Assembly (NCBI RefSeq): GCF_011075055.1
Contig: NC_058149.1
Location: 8,686,449-8,750,448 of the forward strand
Direction: 5' to 3'
Source: Mangifera indica
Lineage: Eukaryota > Streptophyta > Magnoliopsida > Sapindales > Anacardiaceae
DNA length: 64,000 nt
Positions 48,590 through 61,500 of the stretch are shown in pieces (the stretch's first letter is position 1; every line of letters starts with the position of its first letter). The notes beneath the pieces were generated by a model. That model was given only the letters and a program-made list of their open reading frames with translations, was not told the origin of the DNA and did no database searches. Made by a program: the position numbers and the translations under genes.

Positions 48590-49560
48590 ATTCGAGTCAC
48601 TCAACCAACATTGGCTTAATAAAATTATGGTTACTACCATTGTCAATGAGGATTTGAAATTTTTGCTTACTTAGTTCACTTACCAATCAAAGAGAATAAG
48701 GATTAGCTTGGCTAGCCAACTCATTCAGGCTTGAAATATCCCTAATAACAACTTCTTCCATCGATTCGGTCATGTGTGTATCCTTTTTTGGCACATCCTC
48801 AACATTTTTGGTGCCTAATAACATTAGAAACTTACTATGGAAATGATGATTAGACCTACATTTCTAGTCACATTTATGACACAAACCTTTTTTGTATTTC
48901 TCTTGGAGTTCAATTGGTGTTAAGTGATGAATAATGAGGTTTGGTAAAGATGAAAAAAGTGGTAGTGGTAAAGGTTTTGGTGGTTGGAAATTGCTTGGTT
49001 GGGAGGTATATGGTACCAATTTTTATGATTTTGTGGAAATTACGGTAGAAGGTAGAGGTGAGGTTGGTTTAAGGTTATTAGGTAAGGAATTCCACTTAGT
49101 CCAGGGTCGAGATTTATTTTTCTCTCCTCATTACAAACTTCATATGATCGAGCCAAGGAAAATTCCTCCATTAGGGAGAAAGGTTTATTGAACAATAACT
49201 TCTTTTGAATTTCTAGTTTCAGTCTAACAATAAAGAAACTGATCAACAATGGTTTTGGAATGCCTGTTACCTTGTTTATCAAGTCTTTGAAAGCCGATTA
49301 GAAATCAACAATAGTAGTGGTCTAAGTTAATTTAGAAAGATTTCCTTGGTGATCTTTATGTATAGTGAGCCAAAATGATGTTTAAGATTATTCAAAAACT
49401 CATTCCAAGTAATCAGCAATTGGTTGGCTTTCATCCACTGATGCCAACTGGTGGCTTTTCCTTTCATATGGAAGGACACTACCAAACCTATAAGTGTCCC
49501 ATGAAATTAAAAAAAAAAAATCCTTAATTCAAAAAACCCGCCTATAAAGGTCACTTCCAT
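48590..49560 (-). pseudogene. Ty3/gypsy gag and protease remnant
   Basis: Minus-strand translation gives gag pieces in order: FHMKGKATSWHQWMKANQLL and WNEFLNNLKHHFGS near 49480-49370, NKVTGIPKPLLISFF and FNKPFSLMEEFSLARSYE (49282-49150), the linker PIELQEKYKKGLCHKCD with a decayed zinc knuckle (one stop) near 48900, and the protease site ILIDNGSNHNFIKP near 48640. In a live gypsy element the last would read close to DSGSTHNFI. Stops and frameshifts are present, and no reverse transcriptase follows. The plus-strand frame 48934-49191 is its shadow. Confidence 0.75.
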
Positions 49561-52296
49561 CATAACATCAGAGAAATTTCTATTCCACGCAAAACATCTT
49601 TGATGAGGAAGGATTCACTGCCGCCATGACCATTCTAGTTCATAGAAGTTTCTTGAATATGTGATCGTAAGGATGCATTACCGCCACAACCATTTTGGTT
49701 CATAGAAAAGTCTCCTAAATATGTGATAGTAAGTCTTTTGACGATTATCAACTGAAGCCATATACTATTGTAAAGTTTCGTGGATGGAAATGGATTGGCC
49801 CTCAAACTAAACATGATAATGCGAAAAAAAATTAGAAAAAAACTTACTAATTATATTTGCTCTTATCCCTAACAAACCGTGGCTTTCTAACCTTTTTAGG
49901 CTTTTGTTGGTATGCATTTCTTGGATCTCTTTATAGACCTAAATATTGAGTTGCTCCACATTATTCAACTTTTGTTAATCTTCCACATGCCCTTCATCCT
50001 CTAAATTTTGTTGCTTCCCATCAACCTGCTTCAAGCATATAAGCTTGGTTGTATCATTCGACTTGTTATTCAGAGGTTGTGTTTACCATTATGTTATTAG
50101 TTTTTGTGATAACAATTTAGTTACATAACAACATAAATGTTAAAAGTATCATCCTTTGGTCTCTACACAATTTGAATTTATTGAAAAAAAGATTAGGGTT
50201 ATATGAGTAATTACATTGTTAGATGTTAGAATTTTAATGTTATGAAAATGAAGGATTGTGTTTTGCTTCGATTTAAAAGAAAGTCTATATTATCATGTAA
50301 TGGTAGAGAATAAAAAAAGGTGAGGAAATCATTTGGAATTATTATAACCATCAATGATTCTCCTTCTTGTTCTTTGAAGATAAGGTCTTCCATTTGCATT
50401 AATTATGAATTGATGTGCATCTAATGTGGTTGGTCTCATGGTAGTTAGTATAGTACGATATGCGATATGTATTGTAAGATATATGATACGATACAAATAA
50501 AAAACAATATATATCTTAAGGCGTATCGAAAATTGATCTGATACAGTGTGTGTATCGTATGATACAATACGCATCAGGCTATATCGGTAAAATTAATAAT
50601 ACAGATCGATATGCCTTTTTAGACTAAATTGGACAGGTCAAATTCAAAAATGGGTCATCAAATCAGATCAAAATAAGACCGGTTTTAAAAACTATTTTAT
50701 TTAATTTAAATTTTTTAACTTTTTAAAATTTATCTTCACATAAATTCATAAATGTGTCAAGCCGTCAACAATACTCTACAGTCATTTTCTCTAAACTTTT
50801 CAAATCCCTAATCCAAAAACTCTGTTGCAGTAAGCACCAACAAAACCCAACACTACAGAAGCATTTAAAATTCTGCGAGTGATTAAGCAGTGTAGTAAAG
50901 GTAAATTAATTCATCTTTTGCTTCATGTACATGTTATTTGCTTACAATAGGACAAAAAATTATATTACATATGCTGAGTTGCCGATAACCCAACCAAACA
51001 CATGAGAAAAGAAATACTTGTTTTTGTCTCATTTTTCATGCTTTTAATAAAATGATGAAAGCTTTAATTTAATAAAAGGATGGAAGCTTGAATGATTGAG
51101 AGCCAAAGTTGAGTTCATTCAAGAGTTAAAAGTTGAATATAGAATGTTTTGATTGTTTTGATTTGGTTAATGGATGTAATATTTACTGATAGGTTAAAGT
51201 TTGAAGTAAGAATGATTTTCTTATGGTAAAGTTGGATATTTAATATATAACTTTATATTTCTATTTTATTTTTTTGATTGCATTGTTATTTTTCATGATG
51301 AGATTTAATTCTAAATTATTTTCCTATACTCTTCTTTTTTTTTGACTCAGTTAGTTATAATTTGATGAGACAATTTTAGTCTTTCATTTATATTTAGATT
51401 GGAAACATCGGTTACATTAAATTAAAGTGGAATACAAAAAGAAAAATAAAAAGAATTTCATTTATTTTTTAAAATTTATTATTATTTTATTTTAAAAAAT
51501 GTATCATATGATATGATATATGATACAAAAAATTAGATTTTTGATATATGTAGTTTGTGTAGCTAGTTGCTATAATAGCCTCTTTGTTGTCAGTTTGTAC
51601 CTGTGTTTGACCAATATGAAGTCTAATCACAAAACAATAATAATCGCTGATATATATTATAATACTAAAAAATTTCGTTGAGTTTCATAAATAATAAAAA
51701 TTCTGATCTTGTTTAGTTTAATTGCTAAATTGAATAATAGAAGGGAATTTGATAATATTTATTAATTTTTAAAATTATAAATATAGTGATTTAAATGGAT
51801 AGTGAAAAATTTAGTGACGTGAGTTGAACGTGAATTATTTATTTGGGTTAATTTTAAAGTGTATACCTAAAAATAATCTAATATGTATGGAAGTTGATTT
51901 AGTCATATTCATATATAATATTATTTATGTTAAGATGGAAAGTTTATAACTACTATGGAAGTAAATTTAGTATATTTAATTATTTAATTATTGTATAAAA
52001 AATCTACATTAATTTTGAGTTCTAATCCCCTATGGTCATTTAATTAAATGAGCAAAGAACTAAAATAGATCAATGCCAAATGACGCAATTCAAGTTATAT
52101 ATTTTACAAATAGAAGAAAAAAAAATCTATTATTAAATAATTTTGCAATATAACCAAAAAAATTACATATATTGATTTCTTTTACTACAATTGTCGTTCA
52201 TCGACAAGATAGTAATGATATTGTATACTTTATTCTAAAAAATAATTGAATTTGTTCTACTATTATAATAGTTCATAGAATAGATAGTAATAGTAA
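49561..52296. repeat. retroelement-derived and intergenic DNA
   Basis: 49561-50050 probably belongs to the 5' part of the minus-strand gypsy remnant. 50450-50590 and 51495-51560 share GATACGATAC / GTATCATATGATA phrases in inverse arrangement and may be the ends of a non-autonomous transposon of about 1.1 kb. Otherwise no feature is seen. The minus frame at 50329-50574 overlaps the first block and is not a gene. Confidence 0.3.
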
Positions 52297-52465
52297 ATTA
52301 ATGTTATATGTACACACTTTTGATATATAATTTGTCTATATAGATAATGTGTTATTATATAATTGGATGTTACTTTATCTTTAATTTAAAATCACTTAAT
52401 AATAGATGACACGTTATCTGTATATATATATTGTATACAAAAAATGTGTACATATAATTTTATTG
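52297..52465. mobile_element. MITE family A, copy 4
   Basis: Left end TTATATGTACACACTTTTGA and right end AAAAAATGTGTACATATAAT are inverse to each other. Its right edge overlaps the target duplication of foldback copy 7, so the foldback element inserted at the MITE border. Confidence 0.55.
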
Positions 52466-52469
52466 AATA

Positions 52470-53433
52470 GGCAAATGACTATTTCCCACTTTAGGTTTGA
52501 TACAAACCCAACTTCCTACTTGTTAACTATTGAAAATCCAAATATTTACTCATTTATTAAATTTCAATGTTATTGTCTGGGGTAAAATTATCATTAAGAA
52601 ATTTTATTTAAACTCATATTTTAGTATTATCTAAAAGTTTTAAAATGTTTATTTTTACCCTATAACCTCACATTTGTCAAGCTTAAAAACTGATTTCCCC
52701 ACCCCAAGTCTAGGGTTTTAAACCCTTATCTTTTTTCCCATTTAGTCGCCCCCCAAATTTTTAAAAAATTTCAATTGCACTATAGTTTTCCTTTCTCCTT
52801 CATTCCGATGATGATTTGCTGCCACTGGTAGTCGGTCTCTCCCTTCTTCTTTGCCGGTTGCTCTCCCTTCCCATTTTGACTACCTTTATCTCCTAATGAA
52901 GTCTCATCGTCTTCTTTTGATAAAGACTCGTTGGATGAGTTTTTGTCAAACAAAGACCAATCGCCTTTGTCTTTATTGAAAACAATCAAAGTGGGAAAGA
53001 CGAGTGATTGGAAGGGAGAAGGAAGATCTGAGGGTGAAGGAAGATCTGAGGGTGAGAGCCAACGATCGAAAATAGTGGATGGTCATCAAATATTATATTA
53101 GAATTGAGGGCGAGAGAATGGGTGAAATTAAAATTTTTAGAAAGTTTGGGGGCAATTGTAATGGCAAAAAAGATAAGGTTTTAAAACCCTAGAATTGGGG
53201 ACAGGAAAGTCAGTTTTTAAACCTTGAAACTATAAGATTAGAGGGCAAAAATAAACATTTTAAAACTTTAAGGTAATTCAAAATATAAGTTTAAATAAAA
53301 TTTCTAAATAACGATTTTACTCCTGACAGTAATAATGAAATTTAACAGATGGATATGTATTTGAATTTTCGATAGTTAATCGGTAGGAAGTTGGGTTTGC
53401 ATCAAACCTTAGGTAGGAAATTGTCTTTTGGCC
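52470..53433. mobile_element. foldback Mutator-like element, copy 7
   Basis: 964 bp with 9-mers TATTGAATA (52461-52469) and TATTGACTA (53434-53442), 8 of 9 matching. It starts GGCAAATGACTATTTCCCAC and ends GGAAATTGTCTTTTGGCC. It belongs with copy 1 (shared CAAACCCAACTTCCTAC and its inverse). A 17-bp phrase GAAGGAAGATCTGAGGG is tandemly repeated near 53018-53052. The 52780-52989 minus frame lies in the centre. Confidence 0.8.
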
Positions 53434-53442
53434 TATTGACTA

Positions 53443-54448
53443 ATAATATTGTATACTTTATTCTTAAAAAGAAAACTGAATTTAAAAATTAATTATTTGT
53501 AACAAGAGATGATTATATTTATTATTCTTTAATAATTTATGCATATGAAAGATGCGGTTTCCTTAAAACCTTAACTTGTGAAATGAGTTTATTTGCAAAA
53601 TAAGTCACTCTATTTCTAAAATCACTAAAAAGATTAGTTTTAGAATTAATGTAGAAACACATTTTAAAGTTTAAACATTCTATCATGGAGTTTCACTATA
53701 ATTTATTATGGGGAATCATTGGACAATAAATTCCCAAAATGCATCTTAAAATTGAATAATCTAAATACGGATTCTATAATAATGATAGAGTGTCACCAAT
53801 GTGACTATAAATTGAGGACTGTAATGTTTTCACCATTGCATCTCATTATTGCAACTATAAAAAAAAAACCGTTTCTTCAAAGCTTTATGGAGCTTTAAAC
53901 TCCATCTTCTACAAGGTGTTTATTCTTAACAATAGTTCCAATGAGAAAAGTAACAAAGAACTTGTTTTCTCTTATCATCAAATTAGCAACTTACTAGATG
54001 TTTGCATGCCTTAAAATTGCATCCTGGTAAGTGTGCTCGATATCAATTTCTATATTTCAGATTCATTTATGTTAATTATATAAATAATTATATATATATT
54101 TTTTTGCAATTTATAATCACAGGGACAATAAACCCTAGTTGATGTGAAAGGGTTAGAGGTCAAATACAAGAGCATAAAACTTCATATTAATTTGTCCTAT
54201 GATATTCAATTCCAAGATTTATTGTAAAATTCTCCCTTAATGATTTGTTATATATATTGTGCAAGGTTCATTTATTTGGTGGAAAATGATTGTTAGGATG
54301 CTTGATCTAGTTTGAAATTTGAGGTCTAAATGAAAACCTTGGAGTTTTAATATCTTGCAGGCTTTTCTCATGATTACTGTCTAAGTAGTTTAGGACTAAA
54401 CTTGCTCTTGATTCTTGATTTCCTGCTTGGAAATGGGCCTTGTGATTT
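53443..54448. other. intergenic DNA
   Basis: No gene recognised; AT-rich. Confidence 0.4.
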
Positions 54449-55890
54449 TGTAACACCCATAAATTCATCTAAGGTTATTATTGTCTTTTGGCTTTGAGTA
54501 TAACTAATTATGTTGGATTTAATTGTGTGTGAAATCGGGCTTGCTTGATTGTGTGGGAAGGCCACACACTCATGTGTCTGATGGCAAGGACAAAATAGTA
54601 TTTTCTTCTGAGAAAAGTGAAATTGGTTAAGTGTGGATAACATGCATGCCCATGGCACATGCTTGAGTATAAGTAGGTACATGCCTGTGCATGGTCAATG
54701 TATTTGAATTTTGGATAAAAATGTATTTCGCGGGGATTTATGAACTTGCCATTAATGAGTAATGGCATACACACCCGTGTGAACAGTACACACTCGTGTA
54801 TCATGATTTTTACTGAAAATAAAAAGAATTTAAACATGTTTGGTTGAGGTTAGCCATCATGATTACAAATAATATGTATAGAACTTGAAAGATTTTGAGA
54901 GCTCTGGAGAGACCTTGAAAGCTTGGACGCAAGGGAAAACATTTGAGGATTAATATAAGCCACGAGAAGAGCTTTTGGGTACCGAAGAAAAGATAAGTAA
55001 GCAAACTTTGATCTAAGTCTTATGTGTTTAGATTTCTCTGTAGTTTGTTGATTTTGTTGTGATGTGATTCTTTTATGAATGTGTTCATGGATTAAGGAAT
55101 ATATATGTATGTTTGGCCTTGTTTGGATAATAAAGAGAGGTGTTAATATGGTTGGTTCAATTTGTTATAGTATGTATATAACTGATATCTCTCATGGTTT
55201 AGAAAGAGGAAAATGAACCATATCTAAGGTAATGGGATAGGTTACAATTAAAATGTTTTAGAATGATTATCATACAATCTTGAGTTGTTAAAACTATTGT
55301 ATCAGAATATTTAGTTGTGGAATTTTGTTGGTATGCGATTGAGAATGGTTTGTGGAGGTTTTAAACTCTGTACATGTGGTGGAATCAAAGGTAAAACACA
55401 AAAAACGAAGATAAAAAATTTGGAAATTTATGACATACACTTGTGTGCTTTTAGACAAGATGTCCCATGTTAGGATGAAGCCATAAGAGTGTGGATTTGG
55501 GAATGGACATATGCCTGTATGGTATGGGCACACAACTGTGTGCCTTACTCCAAAAATGCACACCTGTGTGCATGGTTGCATGATGAAATAACACACACCC
55601 TTATATGTGTAAGGTACTCACCCATGTACTTTTGGGGAAATTTAGAAACAAAGACATGTAAAGTACATAAAGAGTATATAAAATTATGATGTAAGTATAT
55701 GAGTTTGAAAATGATTAATTTACCCTTATAAGGGACGAATGAGAGCAAAATACAAATTGCGACTCTAACGAAGGCAATATAAGGTTAATATTGGATAAAT
55801 GTGTTAGACTTTGTGGGAGATCACATGAAGAGAATTTAGGTATGCTTGATTGCATTGGACAATGAGATAGAACTTGATCGAAGTAATATG
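54449..55890 (+). repeat. left LTR of a Ty3/gypsy element, 3' truncated
   Basis: Starts TGTAACACCCATAAATTC and aligns with the right LTR from 56776 for about 1.44 kb: TATTGTCTTTTGGCTTTGAG is matched by TATTATCTTTTGGCTTTGAA, and GGTTAATATTGGATAAATGT is identical in both. Similarity stops near 55890, where internal sequence begins, so the LTR's 3' part and the primer site are deleted. It contains many imperfect CACACNNGTGTG palindromes. The numerous small frames on both strands are chance frames. Confidence 0.75.
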
Positions 55891-56775
55891 AAATAGGGAT
55901 AAGTTCACCTTTTGTGAGGGTCCAACCCTGAGTATGATGACCAACAACATAAAAGTGAGAACATTCTAAGTAAAATATGTACGAGTTATCTAGTCTATGT
56001 GTATAAGAATAACAAAATAGTTTTGAGTTTATAGAATGATCCCATTGTATGTTAACATCATGATGTATTTTTGGATAATTTGTATGTGAAGGTGAGAAAA
56101 TGTTAAGGATAATAATGCTAGCACTGATAAGATAGGTCAAGTTTATATTAGAGAGATTATGAGACTCCATGGTGTACCCAAGACAATCATGTTAGATAAA
56201 GACATGAGATTCATTTAGGCATTCTAATAGAGCTTGTTGTGGTTTATGGGTACAAGATCGACATTTAGAATTGTCAATCATCTTGGGACTATCAGATAGA
56301 CTGAAAGGGTGAACCAAGTGATCGAGGACATGTTGAAAGCATAATGTATGAGTCAAAAAACGAGTAAGATTGATGTGTTACCATTGATGAAGTTGCATAT
56401 AGTATCAATTATTAGATAACCATTCAGATGGCTTTGTATGAGACATTTTATAGGAAAAAGTGTATATTCACCTCTCTTTTAGGATAAGAATTGCCCCTAC
56501 AGTCTTGTGATAAAATATGACTGGAAAGAAAAATTGGCTTTGAGGTTTGTAGGACCTTTTGAGTTTTTGGAAAGAGGAAGTAAAGTTGCCTATTAATGAT
56601 GCCAACGAGTATTGATATAAATAGCTCTGAAACAAACATTTTTCACTTGTTAAAGGTTCTTTAAAAGGATCATTAGGTCGAAAAGACCACCTCAGAGGTG
56701 GACTAAGATATGAGGCTAAGGTCCCACAATTATTTAAGTAAAGTTTTGGGATGAAATTCTTTTAAGAGGGAGAAT
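55891..56775 (+). pseudogene. Ty3/gypsy integrase remnant
   Basis: YIREIMRLHGVPKTIMLDKD and ERVNQVIEDMLKA (about 56135-56350) are the integrase core. MALYETFYRKKC (about 56430) matches the family's APYEALYGRKC. KEKLALRFVGPFEFLERGSK (about 56526-56585) is the chromovirus-like C-terminal part. A polypurine tract AAGAGGGAGAA precedes the right LTR. Gag, protease, reverse transcriptase and RNase H are gone, and stops break what remains. Confidence 0.78.
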
Positions 56776-58549
56776 TGTAATACCTGCAAATTTGTTAAGG
56801 CTATTATTATCTTTTGGCTTTGAATACGACTATTATGTTAGATTATATTGTGTGTGATATCGGGCTTGCATGATTATATAAGAAGGTTACATGTCTGTGT
56901 ATTTGATGGGAATAGTAAGCAATCTTTTCTCGTGAGAAAAGTAAAATTGGCTAATGTGGATGACATACACACACCCATGTCACACACCTATGTATATGTA
57001 GGTATATGTTCATACATGGTCAACATATTTGAATTTGGATAAGGATATGTTTTGTCGGGATTTTGGAACGTGACATTGACAAGTAATGGCATACACATTC
57101 GTATGTGAACAGTACATGCCCATGTATTGCGATTTTTAATGAAAATAATAAAAATCAAACATGTTTGGTTGATATTAGCCACCCTAATTACAAACAATAT
57201 GTAAAGAACTTAGGAGATTTTGAGAGCTTTGGAGAGACCTTGAAGGCTTGGATGCAATGAAAGTATTTGAGGATTAATCTAAACCACGAGAATAACTTTT
57301 AGGCGCTGAAGAAAAGGTAAGCAGGCAAACCCTAATCCAAGTCTTATGTGATTAGATTGCTTTATAGTTTGTTGATTTTGTTGTGATGTGATTCTTTTAT
57401 GAAAATGTTCATGGATTGAAGAATATATATATATGTTCATAGATTAATTACTTTATTTAATGCCTAGTTTATATATGTTCTTTATATATATAAGTGTATG
57501 TATGTTTTGCCTTGTTTGGATAATGAAGAGAGGTATTAATACGATTGGTTCAACTTAATATGGTGTTTATATAATTGATATTTTTCATGGTTTGAAAGAG
57601 GAAAATGAATCATATCTAAGCTAATTAGACATGTTACTAAAAAAGTGGTTAAGAATGATTATTATGCAATCTTGAGTTGTTAAAACTATTGTATAGGAAT
57701 ATTTGGTGGTAGAATTTTGTTAGTATGTTGGTAGTGGTTTGTGGAGGTTTTGAGCTCTGTATATGTTATATAATCAAAGGTAAAACACAGAAAACAAAGA
57801 TAAAAAATCTAGAAATTTATGACACACACCCATGTGTTCCTTGGCGCACGACCATGTGCTTTTGGGCAAGATTCTTCCTGTGTTAGGATTAAGTCACAAA
57901 AGTATAGATTTGGGAATGGGCACATGCTCGTACGGTATGGGACACACGACCATGTGCCCTACTCCAAAGATGCACACCTGTGTCCATGGTTGCAAACCTA
58001 TGTTATGAAATAACACAAAACTTTGTGTGCGTAGGGTACTCACATATTTATTTTTGGGGAAATTTGGAAACAATAACATGTGAAGAACATAAAAAGTATA
58101 TGAAGTTCCGATGTGAATACATGATTTTGGAAATGACTAATTTTCCTCTATAAGGGACAAATGAGAGCAAAATATGGATTAAGGTCCTAATCAAGGAAAT
58201 ATAAGGTTAATATTGGATAAATGTGTTGGACTTTGTGAAAGATGGCATGAAGAGAATTTAGATGTGCTTGACTATGTGGATGACGACACAAACCTCGATC
58301 GAAACAGTTTCGAATTGAAAACTAGAAATGATGTACTATGATATTGTGACTTGTCATTGATTTATTTGTAGTGTGACGTATCATTGAGCTATGTACAATG
58401 TGATCGTGCCATCGAGTTATGTGCAATGTGGTCATTAAAGTAACAAGGTTAGTTTATATGACTTTGATACCTTTGGATGATTATGCATTGGCACAGGGCA
58501 CTTTAGCATCTGGGATACTCATGCATGCACCGATGCTAGGTGTCTTAAC
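56776..58549 (+). repeat. right LTR of the gypsy element, part before the hAT insertion
   Basis: Starts TGTAATACCTGCAAATTTG just after the polypurine tract. It runs past the end of the shared section (about 58290) into GTGTGACGTATCATTGAGCT, sequence typical of the 3' part of long gypsy LTRs, until the hAT element interrupts it. It continues at 61828. Confidence 0.7.
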
Positions 58550-58558
58550 ATCTAGGAT

Positions 58559-61500
58559 TAACCTGGCCATGAGTCGGTTTGGCTCGTGAACCGGACCGAA
58601 ACCGGCCCAGATAAAACCAAAACTTGAATCGGTAAACCCAGAACCAGACTAAACCGGAACCGAAATCAGATTTTAGCGGTTCGGTTTTGGTTTACCTAAT
58701 TTTGAACCATGAAACCGTCGGTTCACATCCGGTTTATGAACCGACATGTAAACCAGCGGTTTACTATGCTGAATTGAAAAATTTTAAATTTTTTTTGAAT
58801 TTTTTTTATTTTTTACAATTTATTAGCGCAGGGAATCATTGGCTCACTGCTACAAGTGTAGAGGACCGTTGGTCCCCTGCACATTTGAAAAGAGGTCCCC
58901 AGCAATTTTCAGAACTTTTGTAGGGGACCGTTGGTCCCCTGCAATTTTCAAAATCGCATTTCATCCCATATTTTTTAATTTTTTTTGAAAAAGTTTTTTC
59001 CTATATATATATCCATTCAAATTTCAATCTCTCAAATTTTAATTTCTCCACTCTCTCACTCAATCCTTCAAACTCTCATTCTCATTCTCATTCTTTCAAT
59101 TCTTAATACTCTCTCAATCTTTCAATTCAATCAAATTCTCTTAAATTTAATTAAATTCTTTCTTAATTTTTTATTAATTCTAATTTCTATTTTTATTATA
59201 CAATTCATAATTAATTATAGAATTTATTTCTATAATTAATTTTATTTATTATTTATTTATTATCTTTCATAATTAATCATATAATTTATTTATATAATTA
59301 ATTTTATTTATTATCAAAAAATAGAAAGTAGTAGAAATTCTTCCGGTAATAGGAGATTTGGTCAATATTTACATATATCAAATGTGAATGAAAATAAATT
59401 TATAGATGATTTTTCAATACAAAAAAGTGAAAGCCAATATGTAAAGGTAGAGCAACAACAACAACATCAACAACAGATAGAGATGGAACAACACTCTCAA
59501 AAAATTCCTACATCCGATATTTTCAAGATTCATTTCAAGAAAATACAAAAGGAAGATGGTAATTTTGATGTTGCTTGCAATTATTGTAGGCAAATTTATA
59601 AATTCAAATAAGGAGGTGGATATGAGACGTTCAAAAGGCACTTGGAGTCAAAGCATCCGAAAAAAATGGGGCAAAGCTGAGGCCAAACACAAATAACTGG
59701 GTATGGTTCTACACACAAATCTTTATTTATGTATAGTGATAATAAAAGTAAAGAAAAATTTACAAAAATGGTAGCAATAGATCATTTAGCATTTAGTTTT
59801 GGTGAAAATTTAGGTTTTAATAATTATTGTAAATTAAATCCTGCACATAAAACTTTTCCAAGAAACACATTAAAAAGAATATTATTTAGTTTATATAAAA
59901 AATAAAAAAGAGAATTAACTCAATTTTTTACAAATTTTGATGGGTGTGTATCTATATGTAGTGATATTTGAAGTGACCATTGGCAAGTTCACTCTTATAT
60001 GGGTATAACTTATCATTGGATAGATGACAATTTTCTATTACAAAAAAGAATTTTAGCATTTAGGGTGTTTGATGACCGACATACGGCCGATAATATTTAT
60101 AAAATAATTAAAGAAATATTAGAAGAATATAAATTACTTTATAAAATTTTTTCAATTTCATTTGATAATGCACGTTCAAATACTGCCTCAATAAATGATT
60201 TAATTAATATTTACAAACCTAATTTAGGTGGTAGATTTTTTCATATTAGATGTGCATGTCATGTATTAAATTTATGTGTATATGATGGTTTACATTATCT
60301 TAATAATTATATTAGTCCAATAAAAACAATAATTTCATTTTTATGGACACATCCCCAAACTATAAAAGAATGAGATAAATTTTGTAAGCAACATAATAGA
60401 AGACCAAAAAGATTTCCTAAAGACGTGCCGACTCATTGAAATTCAACATATGAATTACTCAATGAGTCTTTTGATTATAGGGATTTATTATGCTAATTTA
60501 TTTCACAACATGTGCCACAAGCTATATTATATCCCTAACATTGAGATATTTATAAAACAATTTTAAATGTATTAAGAAATTTTAATAATGTAACTTATAC
60601 TTTAAGTGAGGTTTATTATCCCACTTCTCATTTGTTTTTAAATGAAGCTGTTAATATTATTGGGACTTTACAAGAAGCCTAACAAGATATTATTCTATAA
60701 GAAGTTATTTTTTTTTAATGAAAACAAAATGGTTAAGTTATTATAAAACAATTCCAGAACTTTTTCTTATTGCATGTTTTTTTTATCCTAGATTTAAATT
60801 AGATGGTGTCACAAATTATTTGACATTATATTATGAATGTTTGCAATTAGATTGTGAGGATGAAGTTAATATTCCATTAACTATAACTAATATTATGAAT
60901 TTAATTAAAGAAATTTATGCTGAATATTCATTAATTTATGGTAACCAAGGTGGTTTTTCTTCATCTCTACCACCTATTGCTCCATCATCAACCCAAAATA
61001 TGAGTTATGATGATCGTATTATGATGCAAATGGGTAAAAGACCAAGAGGAACATTAGGCTCTACCTCGGAACTTGCTATTTATTTAACTACTATTTTTGA
61101 GTTTGATGACAGCAATATAGGTAAAGACTTTCTAGTTCTAGAATGGTGCAGTCGACATGCATAAACTTTTCCAACATTAGCAGCTATTGCTAAACAAGTT
61201 CTGACAACACCAGTATCAACTGTCGCAGTAGAACAAACTTTTAGTCAAGGGAGTAATATATTGGATGAGAGGCGATTAAGTTTGGCTCCCGAATCTATTG
61301 AAGCCCGAGTATGCATGAACGATTGGACAAGAGCTGAATTATGCCAACAAGAAATAAAAGTAGACTTCAATGAAGAATCGCTTGATTTAACTATGGATAG
61401 TTCGATGACGAGAAACAATACTTAAGATAGTGGAGGTGAATGATAAGGTAAAGGGGTACTGCGAACTATTAGATATGCAAAGGTAAGAGAATTATGTAGG

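Noticed and set aside
54374..58079. Many small frames on both strands rich in His, Cys and Tyr
   Set aside because: They come from the CACAC/GTGTG palindromes of the gypsy LTRs and overlap in several frames.
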